The position numbers were made by a program, and so were the translations under genes. Below, piece by piece: positions 1-11,235 of a stretch of DNA of 40,594 nucleotides. The stretch spans positions 1 to 40,594 of the forward strand of contig NZ_PVTO01000023.1 in the NCBI RefSeq assembly GCF_003003275.1. The letters are read 5' to 3'. How positions within the stretch are numbered: the stretch's first letter is position 1; every line of letters starts with the position of its first letter. The notes beneath the pieces were generated by a model. It was given only the letters and a program-made list of their open reading frames with translations, did no database searches and was not told the origin of the DNA. Source of the DNA: Alkalibacterium olivapovliticus (GTDB lineage: Bacteria; Bacillota; Bacilli; Lactobacillales; Carnobacteriaceae_A).

Positions 1-58
1 CTATTGAGAGTTAGTGGTAACTTCAATATAACATGAAATTCACATGGCGTTTTTTTAT

Positions 59-77
59 GTTAGCCTAGGTGGCTAAC
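59..77. repeat. Short perfect inverted repeat upstream of the first gene
   Basis: GTTAGCC and GGCTAAC face each other across a 5-nt spacer. There is no T-run after it on the plus strand, so it is not a convincing terminator. It could be an operator or a leader hairpin for the following gene. No convincing promoter was placed here: a TTGAAA/TAATAA pair at 108-136 has 17-nt spacing but sits too close to the ribosome binding site. Confidence 0.4.
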
Positions 78-155
78 TTCATTATAAAATCCAGCTAATA
101 AAAGTCGTTGAAAAAATGATACAATTGTATTAATAAAAACAAAGAGGTGATTAGT

Positions 156-1457
156 ATGAAATTACCAAATCTTTTCAAAAATAATAAGAAAGAAACAATA
201 ATACGTTTAGAAAATGAACTAAACAGTCTGAAAAATGATCTTACAGATATAAATAAGTTGACTTTATTAGAAATACAAGTAAAAATAGCAACAGGAAAAG
301 AAAAGCTTACTGAACTCAGAACAAGAGAAAACGAATTAGACCAATCAATTAATGATAAGAAAAAAAATATACGGGAGCTCGATTCCAAGCTAGTGTCAAT
401 ATCAGATGAGCTAGAGATGGAACAATTTAGTTTATACAGGCCAAAATATACTTTTTCAACTGCAATTGGATATAAAGATAGGTTAATAGATATAAGAAAT
501 AATCAAAAACAAATGATAAAATCAAAAACTGCTGTTAATTATTTTGATAATTGGACAGTAGATGGTTCAAAATCAAAAGGAAAGAAAATGACTAATGATA
601 ATATTAGACTGATAATAAGATCATTTAACAACGAATGCGAAGCTGCAATTAACAAAGTGAAATTTAGTAATATTGAGTCCATTGAAAAGAGAATCATCAA
701 TTCTTACGAGCAATTAAATAAGTTGAATTCTTCGAGCAAAGTAAGTTTATCGAAAAGTTTTTTACAGTTAAAGAAAGACGAATTGTATCTAGCTTTTGAA
801 TATGAAAGAAAGAAACAGGAAGAGAAGGAAGAATTAAGAGAACAACGCGAACGTGATAGAGAAGAAAAGAAACTTCAACAAGAGATTGAATCTAAGAAAA
901 AATTCCTTAATAAAGATATTAGCCACTATAGTCAAATGGTTGAAGAACTTTTAAGGAAAATTAATTCAGGAGAAAATGAAGACCAAAGAGATTCTTTAAA
1001 TAAAGAAATTATGGATTTGCAGAAAAAAATCAAAGAAAAAGAAGCTGAAAAAACAGAACTCGATTATAGAGAAGCCCATTCTTCTGCTGGATATGTTTAT
1101 ATAATAAGTAATATTGGTGCTTTCGGAGAAGATACAGTGAAAATTGGAGTTACTAGAAGATTAAATCCATATGAAAGAATAGCAGAATTAAGTAGTGCTT
1201 CAGTCCCATTTCCGTTTGATATTCATGCTATAATATTTAGTTACGAGGCCTACCAGTTAGAGAATACTCTTCATAAGAGATTTGATAGTCAACGAATAAA
1301 TAAGATTAATTCTCGTAAAGAGTTTTTTAAAGTAACTATTGATGAAATTAAAGATACTTTAGAAGAATACAAAGATTTAACTATTGATTTTACAGAACTT
1401 CCAGACGCTGAAGAATACAGAGAAACAAAAAAACTAGATATCTCTCATACAGATTGA
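156..1457 (+). CDS. DUF4041 domain protein with C-terminal T5orf172 (GIY-YIG-like) domain
   Basis: The 433-residue product begins with a charged coiled coil (about residues 8-90), followed by a DUF4041-type middle region and a second Lys/Glu/Arg-rich coiled coil (about 215-305). The C-terminal domain (about 310-400) starts with AGYVYIISN, a GIY-like strand, then has KIGVTRR and a Glu in AYQLENTLHKRF, the pattern of the T5orf172/Mug113 branch of the GIY-YIG nucleases. The ATG at 156 is chosen because AAGAGGTGA lies 5 nt upstream; the in-frame GTG at 147 falls inside that ribosome binding site. Proteins with this architecture are common in prophages and accessory islands, and their role is unknown. 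A DNA-binding or nuclease role is inferred from the fold. The gene is clearly more AT-rich than the suf genes beside it, which suggests acquisition. Confidence 0.8.
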   Translation: MKLPNLFKNNKKETIIRLENELNSLKNDLTDINKLTLLEIQVKIATGKEKLTELRTRENELDQSINDKKKNIRELDSKLVSISDELEMEQFSLYRPKYTFSTAIGYKDRLIDIRNNQKQMIKSKTAVNYFDNWTVDGSKSKGKKMTNDNIRLIIRSFNNECEAAINKVKFSNIESIEKRIINSYEQLNKLNSSSKVSLSKSFLQLKKDELYLAFEYERKKQEEKEELREQRERDREEKKLQQEIESKKKFLNKDISHYSQMVEELLRKINSGENEDQRDSLNKEIMDLQKKIKEKEAEKTELDYREAHSSAGYVYIISNIGAFGEDTVKIGVTRRLNPYERIAELSSASVPFPFDIHAIIFSYEAYQLENTLHKRFDSQRINKINSRKEFFKVTIDEIKDTLEEYKDLTIDFTELPDAEEYRETKKLDISHTD

Positions 1458-1523
1458 AAGTTAATGTAAATGTTTAAACATAGGCTAAAATACTTAATAA
1501 ACTCGAACCCTTGTAATTTTCAT

Positions 1524-1573
1524 AGAGAAAAACCTTGTCAAATAGCATATACTACTTGACAAGGTTTTTCTCT
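1524..1573. terminator. Bidirectional rho-independent terminator
   Basis: A perfect 18-bp stem (1524-1541 with 1556-1573) around a 14-nt loop. A-run and T-run are built into the stem, so it can work in both directions. It lies between the convergent DUF4041 gene and sufB and serves both. Confidence 0.9.
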
Positions 1574-1587
1574 ACAGATTTTTAGTT

Positions 1588-2982
1588 TTATCCCACTGAT
1601 CCTTCCATCTCGAAACTAATGAGACGGTTCAGTTCAACGGCGTATTCCATTGGTAACTCTTTAGTGAAGGGTTCTACGAATCCCATGACAATCATTTCTG
1701 TCGCGGTTTCTTCGCTTAGTCCTCTACTCATCAAGTAGTACAGTTGTTCTTCAGAAATTTTAGATACTTTTGCTTCGTGTTCCAGAGCCACGTTTGAGTT
1801 ATGGATTTCATTGAATGGAATCGTGTCTGATTTAGACAGGTCATCCATCAAAATCGTATCACACTCGATGTGAGAAATAGAACCAGCTGAGTCTTTACCA
1901 AAGGTGACTTGACCACGGTAGTTGACTTCTCCGCCGTCTTTTGCGATTGATTTAGAGACAATTGAGCTGGACGTATTCGGTGCGTTGTGGATCATTTTAG
2001 CACCTGTATCTTGTACTTGTCCGGCTCCAGCCATTGCGATAGACATGGTCGTACCCCGTGCGCCGCGTCCGTTTAAGTGGATACTTGGGTATTTCATAGT
2101 CGTTTTAGCGCCTAAGTTCCCATCGATCCATTCAACAGTCGCACCTTCTGCAGCTGTGGCACGTTTTGTTACCAGGTTATACACGTTATCTGACCAGTTT
2201 TGTATAGTCGTGTAACGGCAGTAAGCATCTTTTTTAACGATGATTTCTACAACGGCAGCATGTAATGAGCTGGTTGAGAAAGTTGGTGCTGTACAGCCTT
2301 CAACATAATGGACACTTGCGCCTTCGTCTACAACGATTAATGTACGTTCAAATTGACCCATCATTTCGTTGTTAATACGGAAGTACATTTGTAGAGGAAC
2401 GTCACATCTAACGCCTTTAGGGACGTAAATGAATGTTCCACCAGACCATACAGAGGCATTCAATGCCGCCAGTTTGTTGTCTGTTGGTGGGACAACTGTA
2501 CCAAAGTGTTCTTTAAAGATTTCAGGATACTCTTTTAAAGCTGTATCTGTATCTGTAAAGACGATGCCTAGTTTTTCAAATTCTTCTTTCATATTGTGGT
2601 AAACCACTTCTGATTCATACTGAGCTCCAGAACCTGCCAGGAATTGACGTTCTGCTTCTGGTACACCTAGACGGTCAAAGGTTTCTTTGATTTTGTCCGG
2701 CACATCATCCCAGCTTCTTTCAGATTTCTCGCTTGCTTTACGGTAGTAAGTGTAGTTATCAAAATCAACATCTGATAAGTCTGCTCCCCACTGAGGCATT
2801 GGACGAGATCTGTAGTGCTCATATGATTTCAGACGGTAGTCAAGCATCCACTCCGGTTCGTTCTTACGAGCGGAAATGTCACGGATAATACTTTCATTTA
2901 ACCCTTTACCCGTATCATAAATCGATTCGACATCATCGTGGAATCCGTATTTGTATTCGTTCTTTTCTGGTACTTGAACCAT
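1588..2982 (-). CDS. sufB: Fe-S cluster assembly protein SufB
   Basis: SufB is the scaffold subunit of the SufBCD complex, on which Fe-S clusters are built from sulfur delivered by SufS and SufU. The 464-residue protein has the usual SufB length and the characteristic stretches [15 protein letters not shown] and [16 protein letters not shown], with the C-terminal beta-helix core shared with SufD. The ATG at 2982 is chosen because AGGGAAGGGG lies 7 nt upstream; the in-frame GTG at 3003 has no such site. It is the last gene of the suf operon and is separated from sufU by an atypical ~230-bp gap holding a large palindrome, so its expression may be set separately from the upstream genes. The bidirectional terminator follows the stop codon. 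Confidence 0.97.
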   Translation of the reverse strand: MVQVPEKNEYKYGFHDDVESIYDTGKGLNESIIRDISARKNEPEWMLDYRLKSYEHYRSRPMPQWGADLSDVDFDNYTYYRKASEKSERSWDDVPDKIKETFDRLGVPEAERQFLAGSGAQYESEVVYHNMKEEFEKLGIVFTDTDTALKEYPEIFKEHFGTVVPPTDNKLAALNASVWSGGTFIYVPKGVRCDVPLQMYFRINNEMMGQFERTLIVVDEGASVHYVEGCTAPTFSTSSLHAAVVEIIVKKDAYCRYTTIQNWSDNVYNLVTKRATAAEGATVEWIDGNLGAKTTMKYPSIHLNGRGARGTTMSIAMAGAGQVQDTGAKMIHNAPNTSSSIVSKSIAKDGGEVNYRGQVTFGKDSAGSISHIECDTILMDDLSKSDTIPFNEIHNSNVALEHEAKVSKISEEQLYYLMSRGLSEETATEMIVMGFVEPFTKELPMEYAVELNRLISFEMEGSVG

Positions 2983-3012
2983 GTAAATTTCCCCTTCCCT
3001 CACTTCAAGAAA

Positions 3013-3175
3013 AGCAGATAAAGCCGCTCTGACACCCTTGAAAAATAGGGAAACTACCCCGAATGAGCATACTGCGCAATTGCCAAGAGACTTTTCGCTT
3101 CAGCGAATTAGTCGAATGGTATGCGCTAGCTCGGTAATTTCATCTTTTTTCATGCGGTGTCAGGCTTTAACTGCT
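3013..3175. repeat. Large imperfect inverted repeat inside the suf operon (MITE-like or structured RNA)
   Basis: Nested arms pair across the whole sufU-sufB gap: AGCAG (3013-3017) with CTGCT (3171-3175); AAAGC (3020-3024) with GCTTT (3164-3168); CTGACACC (3029-3036) with GGTGTCAG (3156-3163); TGAAAAA (3039-3045) with TTTTTCA (3146-3152); GAGCATAC (3065-3072) with GTATGC (3119-3124) and GCTC (3129-3132); and a central TTCGCT/AGCGAA hairpin (3094-3107). This gives a cruciform-like or hairpin element of about 160 bp. No credible protein is encoded. It could be a miniature transposable element with CTGACACC ends or an mRNA structure that tunes sufB expression; the sequence alone does not decide. 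Confidence 0.7.
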
Positions 3176-3209
3176 AGACAATGGTCATGTTTCTTCATTC
3201 AGTATACAT

Positions 3210-6194
<2,985 letters not shown>

Positions 6195-6215
6195 AAGTCA
6201 GGGCCTCCTTTAAAA

Positions 6216-6989
6216 TTAGTCTTCTATAAGTTCGATGTCTAATCCTAATTCTTCCATTAGACCTTTGTATCCTTCTGCTTCAAGTTGTTTAGATAGATCT
6301 GCTCCACCTGTTTTAACAACGCGTCCGTCCATCATGATGTGAACAACGTCTGGTGTAATGTAGTTCAGTAAACGCTGATAGTGGGTAATGATCAATGATC
6401 CGAATCCTTCACCACGCATCGCATTCACCCCTTTTGATACAACTTGCAGGGCATCAATATCGAGTCCTGAATCGATTTCGTCTAAAATAGCGAAAGTCGG
6501 TTCGATCATCATTAGCTGCAATATTTCGTTACGTTTTTTCTCTCCACCTGAAAATCCTTCATTCAAGTAACGTTCAGCCATTTCTTCCGGCATATCCAGA
6601 ACAGCCATTTTTTCATCCAGTTTCGTAATGAAGTCCATAACGCCCATTTTATCGTCGTCTTCACGTCGTGAGTTGATTGCTGCACGCATGAATTCAGCGT
6701 TAGTGATTCCAGCAATTTCACTTGGGTATTGAACAGCTAAAAATAGTCCAGCACGGGCACGTTCGTCAACTTCCATTTCCAGAACGTTTTCTCCGTCTAA
6801 AAGAACTTCTCCTTCAGTCACTTCGTAGCTTGGGTGTCCCATTATTGCAGCAGAAAGTGTTGATTTCCCTGTTCCGTTTGGTCCCATGATTGCGTGGATT
6901 TCCCCTGTCTGCATCTTCAGGTTCACGCCTTTAAGAATTTCTTTGTCCTCAATGGATACATGTAGGTTCTTGATTTCTAATACGGCCAT
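6216..6989 (-). CDS. sufC: SufC, ATPase of the SufBCD complex
   Basis: SufC is a cytoplasmic ABC-type ATPase that drives conformational change in SufB-SufD during cluster assembly; it is not a transporter subunit. The 257-residue protein shows Walker A GPNGTGKST (residues 36-44), the family-specific signature FSGGEKKRNE, and Walker B FAILDEIDSGLD, followed by the TH switch in SLIITHYQRLL. AAGGAAGG lies upstream of the ATG. It is the first gene of the operon and directly follows the predicted Fur-like regulated promoter. Confidence 0.97.
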   Translation of the reverse strand: MAVLEIKNLHVSIEDKEILKGVNLKMQTGEIHAIMGPNGTGKSTLSAAIMGHPSYEVTEGEVLLDGENVLEMEVDERARAGLFLAVQYPSEIAGITNAEFMRAAINSRREDDDKMGVMDFITKLDEKMAVLDMPEEMAERYLNEGFSGGEKKRNEILQLMMIEPTFAILDEIDSGLDIDALQVVSKGVNAMRGEGFGSLIITHYQRLLNYITPDVVHIMMDGRVVKTGGADLSKQLEAEGYKGLMEELGLDIELIED

Positions 6990-7033
6990 TATGTACCTTC
7001 CTTTTCTACTTGTATTTTTTTGAGCAAAAATAG

Positions 7034-7053
7034 CTAAATCTTCAGTGATTTAG
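7034..7053 (-). promoter_or_regulatory. Small leader hairpin upstream of sufC
   Basis: CTAAATC and GATTTAG form a 7-bp stem with a 6-nt loop in the 5' leader of the suf mRNA. On the transcribed strand it is followed by a short T-rich stretch, so it might act as a weak attenuator. This is inference from structure only. Confidence 0.35.
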
Positions 7054-7073
7054 TTTCCTGCTTACAATCCCTA

Positions 7074-7102
7074 ATTTTAGTCTAATTGAGAATCAGAATC
7101 AA
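7074..7102 (-). promoter_or_regulatory. Predicted sigma-A promoter of the suf operon with Fur-like box
   Basis: On the minus strand TTGATT (7097-7102) and TAAAAT (7074-7079) are separated by exactly 17 bp. The 15-mer at 7087-7101 reads TGATTCTGATTCTCA, matching the 7-1-7 Fur/PerR-family core TGATAATnATTATCA except at three positions, and it covers the -35 and spacer. A Fur-family repressor would give iron or oxidative-stress control of suf, which is established in other bacteria but inferred here. Confidence 0.55.
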
Positions 7103-7192
7103 GGTTTCTTTCGTTAAAAACGTGTGACATCTCATTCTAAGTTGATATAACAGGCTTTCCAGATTGTAAAAGTTATCATCTGAGAGTATTTA

Positions 7193-7229
7193 AAAAGTCA
7201 TCAGACACTGATAAGCGCTGATGACTTTT
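7193..7229 (-). terminator. Rho-independent terminator of the phospholipase D-like gene
   Basis: A perfect 12-bp stem (7193-7204 with 7218-7229) with a 13-nt loop and a T-run on the minus strand, 13 bp after the stop codon of the upstream minus-strand gene. Confidence 0.85.
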
Positions 7230-7241
7230 GACTGTATTCAA

Positions 7242-8684
7242 TTAAAGGAGACTTTCCAGTGCCCATGCGATTGGACGCATAGCTGGAATCAGCAATCTCT
7301 GCCACCAGATAACGTCATTTTCGTCTGTTTTTTCTCCTGGGATAACCGTGCCGTCTTGTTCGAACAACACACTTTTTTTCAGATAGCTCTCCTCAGCTTC
7401 CGTCATAATTTGTTCAGCCAGTTCTTCACTGTCCAGCACAATCATGGACTCTGTGCTCAAGTAGGTACTTCTGGCATCAAAATTGAATGCCCCTACTACA
7501 CTGATTCGGTCATCTACGACCATTGACTTCATATGAAGAGACGCTTCTTTCGGCTGGTACTCATAATAGTCCAGAAATGAGTCGACAAAGTACTGTCTGC
7601 GATTTTCTGTGCCGCTTTGAGCGACCATATTTGAATTGGTTGACATCCCATTGGTTAACAAAATACCTTCATCAATTGTAATATCGGCTTCTTCAATGTG
7701 TCTGCGCATGTGACGGTCTGGAATTGTCCAGGATGACTGAATGAAAATCGATTCTTCCGCCTGACTGGCCAGTGTCAGCATATCACTCCAAATATAGGGC
7801 TGTTTAAAGTTACGTTCTATACTGTTATGAGTGAAGAACCCACTGTTGATTTCAACAGACCGTTCCACCCAGTTATCTATTTCGCTGACATTGTCACGTT
7901 CTTCTAGTTCAATTTTATGTTCTTCATATGTTTCAGTTAAGGCTGCTATTTTTTCATCGGCCAGATTCTGTTCCCATTGGAATAAATTCCGATTATCCTC
8001 TGTTTTTGCATACTCACTTTCAAATAAATCAGTATAGTAAGCTCGCATATCTGAAACCAGACTTTCTTCAGCCTGATCAGCATTGATGATCAGGACATCA
8101 CGGTCATAGGAATACCCCACATCTTCAGCGCTTCTTTCGTAATACAAATCACCCACATTTCGTCCACCGATAATAGCGTACTGATTATCAACAAGCAGCA
8201 GCTTATCATGCAGACGATTATTCAAACGCCAGGGAGCCAGCACGATTGAAACGATCGGTTCGTACAGTTTGAGCTCAATATTCGGGTGCGCATTGAATGC
8301 TCTCAACACATCCCGGTCATCTCCACGTACCCCGTGAAAAATCCCATCCAGTATGTACCGGACTTCGACTCCTCTGTCCGCAGCTGCCAATATGTAGGCA
8401 TAAAATAGCTGGACACTTTCGCCGTCTTCCATGTAGAAGTAAGACACGTCGATCGATTCTTCAGCCTGGTCGATAATGTCCATTCGGGCACCAAAAGCAT
8501 CTAAACCGTACTCCAGCAACGTGACTGTTTCGTCCGTTTCTTTGAACTCGATTACTCTCTCCACAACCCCAGGCGGTGTTCTCAAAGCCACTAAAATGAG
8601 CGCTGTGAATATAAAATAAATAACGTACAGGCCGATAATTCCTCCAATTATCTTCCCAACTGTCTTAGCTTTTCTTTTATTCAT
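7242..8684 (-). CDS. Membrane-anchored phospholipase D family protein (cardiolipin synthase-like)
   Basis: The 480-residue protein has an N-terminal transmembrane anchor (about residues 10-35, GKIIGGIIGLYVIYFIF) and two complete HKD motifs: HDKLLLVD followed by GGRN, and HMKSMVVD followed by GAFNFD. This marks the phospholipase D superfamily, in which the two motifs together form one active site. The arrangement resembles ClsC/YmdC-type cardiolipin synthases, so phosphatidyl transfer in membrane lipid synthesis is the best guess; a nuclease or hydrolase role is less likely given the anchor. The ATG at 8684 follows GGGGAAAAGGG; the longer frame would need an unsupported TTG. It is a single-gene unit closed by its own terminator. 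Confidence 0.85.
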   Translation of the reverse strand: MNKRKAKTVGKIIGGIIGLYVIYFIFTALILVALRTPPGVVERVIEFKETDETVTLLEYGLDAFGARMDIIDQAEESIDVSYFYMEDGESVQLFYAYILAAADRGVEVRYILDGIFHGVRGDDRDVLRAFNAHPNIELKLYEPIVSIVLAPWRLNNRLHDKLLLVDNQYAIIGGRNVGDLYYERSAEDVGYSYDRDVLIINADQAEESLVSDMRAYYTDLFESEYAKTEDNRNLFQWEQNLADEKIAALTETYEEHKIELEERDNVSEIDNWVERSVEINSGFFTHNSIERNFKQPYIWSDMLTLASQAEESIFIQSSWTIPDRHMRRHIEEADITIDEGILLTNGMSTNSNMVAQSGTENRRQYFVDSFLDYYEYQPKEASLHMKSMVVDDRISVVGAFNFDARSTYLSTESMIVLDSEELAEQIMTEAEESYLKKSVLFEQDGTVIPGEKTDENDVIWWQRLLIPAMRPIAWALESLL

Positions 8685-8824
8685 CCCTTTTCCCCACAAT
8701 CTAAAACTAACAATACCACTATATTACAGTATTTTTATTAAAATAACACCTTATACTGATCGTTTCATCTCTAACGAGGGTGTTTGATCAGACATTTCTT
8801 TCTCTTCAACCTGCATATAAAAAC

Positions 8825-8850
8825 AGCACAGAGAACGATTCCTCTGCGCT
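8825..8850 (-). terminator. Terminator of the short-chain dehydrogenase gene
   Basis: AGCACAGAG (8825-8833) pairs with CTCTGCGCT (8842-8850), with one G-U pair on the RNA, followed on the minus strand by a T5 run. Confidence 0.8.
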
Positions 8851-8874
8851 ATTTCAATGCATGATAAATGCCTA

Positions 8875-9669
8875 TTAATTTTTAAGTTTTTCCGCTATGA
8901 CAGCTGCTGCTTTTTTGGGCATCACTCTGTACATACGGTCCATCATTTTTGCATCGTTACCGACCATAACACGATACGCATTGTCTTCAATCGCATCGAT
9001 CATCATCTTAGCTGCATCATCGGCCAAGGTCAACTTATGCTCTCTTCCACTTGTATCAGTAGTCGTTTTACGTTCAACTTGAGAGTTTTTCATTATATTG
9101 GTTTTGATGGCACCAGGAAATGCGACAGTTACCCCTACTTTCGTATCCAGAAGTTCAGATCGTAAGCCTTCAGTCATCAGTTTGACGGCTGCTTTAGACG
9201 CCCCGTAGATTGATTGGCCCGGTACCGGTAAAAATCCGCCCATACTGGAAATGTTCAAGATATGCCCTTCAGGTCGTTTAAGCAGTTCCGGCAAAAAGCT
9301 TTTTACCATATAGAGAGTGCCGTAAAAGTTGACGTTCATAACCTGCTCTATTTTTTCGTAACTTAAATCATTGACGTCTATGAAGGGTTGGATGATACCT
9401 GCATTATTTATAATACCGTCGACTGTCCCATGGTGCTCAATTACTTCGTCAACTAAGCGTTCGACCATAGCTCTATCTGTAATGTTGGCCACGTGTGTTG
9501 ATATTTTGTCCTTTGCATCCGGTGCCAGACGCGTTGTTTCGAGGACCGCGTCTTCATTCATATCCAACGCTGCCACTCGTGCCCCCCTGGTAAGCAGCTC
9601 TAATGCAAGCTCTCTTCCCATTCCGGATCCTGCTCCTGTCACGACAATCGTTTTACCTTTTACCTTCAT
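8875..9669 (-). CDS. Short-chain dehydrogenase/reductase (SDR family)
   Basis: A classical SDR of 264 residues with the NAD(P)-binding glycine motif TGAGSGMG (about residues 11-18), the structural NNAG motif, the catalytic Ser in NISSMGGF and the YGASK active-site Tyr and Lys. An acidic D after the second beta strand (AALDMNED) favours NAD over NADP. The product resembles DltE/YqjQ-like oxidoreductases, but the substrate cannot be read from sequence. AGGAGGGATAGCT precedes the ATG. It sits alone between two terminators and so forms its own unit. Confidence 0.88.
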   Translation of the reverse strand: MKVKGKTIVVTGAGSGMGRELALELLTRGARVAALDMNEDAVLETTRLAPDAKDKISTHVANITDRAMVERLVDEVIEHHGTVDGIINNAGIIQPFIDVNDLSYEKIEQVMNVNFYGTLYMVKSFLPELLKRPEGHILNISSMGGFLPVPGQSIYGASKAAVKLMTEGLRSELLDTKVGVTVAFPGAIKTNIMKNSQVERKTTTDTSGREHKLTLADDAAKMMIDAIEDNAYRVMVGNDAKMMDRMYRVMPKKAAAVIAEKLKN

Positions 9670-9700
9670 AGCTATCCCTCCTGTTTATGTATTCGCTTTC

Positions 9701-9713
9701 ATTATACATTATA
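9701..9713 (-). promoter_or_regulatory. Possible -10 region for the SDR gene
   Basis: Two TATAAT hexamers (9701-9706 and 9708-9713, minus strand) lie about 35 bp before the start codon, just downstream of the thiE terminator. No good -35 is seen, so this is a weak call. Confidence 0.35.
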
Positions 9714-9724
9714 TACATAGAAAA

Positions 9725-9761
9725 AGTATGACTTGTTCACTTTTCACGACAAAGTCACACT
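9725..9761 (-). terminator. Terminator of the thiMDE operon
   Basis: AGTGTGACTTTGT and ACAAGTCATACT on the minus strand form a 12-bp stem with one bulge and a G-U pair, followed by TTTTTC. It lies 14 bp past the thiE stop. Confidence 0.8.
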
Positions 9762-9775
9762 TTTTTCTGATTTAT

Positions 9776-10429
9776 TCAGCTTTTGGGCTTTTTTAGCTGG
9801 CTAACAGTCTGACTTATTTGTTCTGATCGAGAAATAGCCGAGACAACTGCCACTCCTTCTACGCCTGTTCTCCAAACTTTACCCGCATTTGTTTCATCTA
9901 TGCCGCCAATTGCTACGGCAGGTAGTCGATTCATTACAGTCATTGCTTCAGTTATTCCGTCAAGCCCGATGATCTCTTCATGGTCTGATTTGGACCTCGG
10001 CTTGAATGCCGGTCCAATGCCAGCGTAATCTACCCCTTCTATAGTCGCCGCCTGTTTGAACTGAGTTACATTGTTGGTAGAGAGCCCAATAATGGGATCA
10101 GTCCCCAGGCGATCTATGACAGACTGAACAGGATCGTCACCCTGTCCTATATGCACACCGTCTGCATTCAGCACGTCTGCCATCTCAACATTGTCGTTGA
10201 CGATGAAGGGCACACCATACTGTCTGCATAAAACCTGACATTCTTGAGCTAATGCCAGCGCAGCAACGGAATCCTCTTCCAAACTACCAGGTCCCTTTTC
10301 TCTAAACTGAAAACACGTGATACCGGCTTTCAGTGCCTCTTCCAGCACCTCTGTCAGTGACCTTGTTCCACAATCCTGAGAGCCCGCAATATAATAAACT
10401 TCCAGTATAGCGTTTATATCTCTTTTCAT
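9776..10429 (-). CDS. thiE: Thiamine phosphate synthase ThiE
   Basis: ThiE joins HMP pyrophosphate with hydroxyethylthiazole phosphate to form thiamine monophosphate. The 217-residue TIM-barrel protein shows QFREK (pyrophosphate binding), VNDNVEMADVLNADGVHIGQ with the conserved NDxxxxA and GVHxGQ elements, GIGPAFKPRSK and the phosphate-binding VAIGGI. The ATG overlaps the thiD stop by 4 bp (ATGA). It is the last gene of a salvage operon controlled by a TPP riboswitch. Confidence 0.96.
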   Translation of the reverse strand: MKRDINAILEVYYIAGSQDCGTRSLTEVLEEALKAGITCFQFREKGPGSLEEDSVAALALAQECQVLCRQYGVPFIVNDNVEMADVLNADGVHIGQGDDPVQSVIDRLGTDPIIGLSTNNVTQFKQAATIEGVDYAGIGPAFKPRSKSDHEEIIGLDGITEAMTVMNRLPAVAIGGIDETNAGKVWRTGVEGVAVVSAISRSEQISQTVSQLKKPKS

Positions 10430-11235
10430 GAGTGATCCTTTCTATAAGCCCAATGATTTGTGGGTCCGTGACCATGACCAATGTGCAGTTCATTTCGAAT
10501 AGCAGCCAGTATAAAAGCCTTAGCCGTTCTGACCGCTCCTTCAACGGTATTTCCTTTACCCAGTTCCGCGGCAATACACGCTGCAAAGGTACAACCTGTT
10601 CCATGCGTTTCTTTAGTATTGACCCTTGGCGCGTTCAACCAGATTTGCCTGCCATCTTCCAGTACGACCAAATCATCTGCATGCTCTTCATCCAGGGCAT
10701 GACCGCCTTTAATCACCACATTCCTGCTTCCCTTTTCTCTCAGGATATATGCTGCTTTAAGCATGTCATCTTTGGACACGATTTCGACATCCGTCAACGC
10801 TTCTGCCTCAGGGATATTAGGGGTAATGACTGTCGCTAGAGGCGCCAGTACATCTCTCATAACTGTAATTGCTTCTTTTTCCATTAACGAATGGCCGCCT
10901 TTAGCAATCATGACCGGATCGATGACTAATGGGACTGTCCTGTAGTCACGGTATGCGTCTGCAATAACGGTCATATAATCTCCGTTGACCAGCATACCTG
11001 TCTTCATTGCAGAAACGGTGAAGTCAGAAAAAATCGACTCCCACTGTGCTTTTACCATTTCAACTGGAACAGGGTGAACACTTTGAACGCCCATTGTATT
11101 TTGTGCTGTGATTGCTGTAATAACAGACATGCCGAATACATCGCGTTCCTGGAACGTTTTCAGATCCGCCTGAATCCCTGCGCCACCGCCACTGTCACTT
11201 CCTGCTATAGTCAATACTTGAGGTACTTTAATCAT
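10426..11235 (-). CDS. thiD: Hydroxymethylpyrimidine (phosphate) kinase ThiD
   Basis: ThiD phosphorylates HMP twice to give the pyrophosphate used by ThiE. The 269-residue ribokinase-fold protein starts with TIAGSDSGGGAGIQADLKTF, has ITAQNT for HMP binding, VIDPVMIAKGG, and the C-terminal anion-hole motif KETHGTGCTFAACIAA with the catalytic Asp/Cys region. It overlaps both thiM (ATGA, 4 bp) and thiE (ATGA, 4 bp), so all three enzymes are probably produced in fixed ratio. Confidence 0.96.
   Translation of the reverse strand: MIKVPQVLTIAGSDSGGGAGIQADLKTFQERDVFGMSVITAITAQNTMGVQSVHPVPVEMVKAQWESIFSDFTVSAMKTGMLVNGDYMTVIADAYRDYRTVPLVIDPVMIAKGGHSLMEKEAITVMRDVLAPLATVITPNIPEAEALTDVEIVSKDDMLKAAYILREKGSRNVVIKGGHALDEEHADDLVVLEDGRQIWLNAPRVNTKETHGTGCTFAACIAAELGKGNTVEGAVRTAKAFILAAIRNELHIGHGHGPTNHWAYRKDHS

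Noticed and set aside
108-136. TTGAAA/TAATAA promoter for the first gene
   Set aside because: Spacing is right but transcription would begin inside the ribosome binding site.
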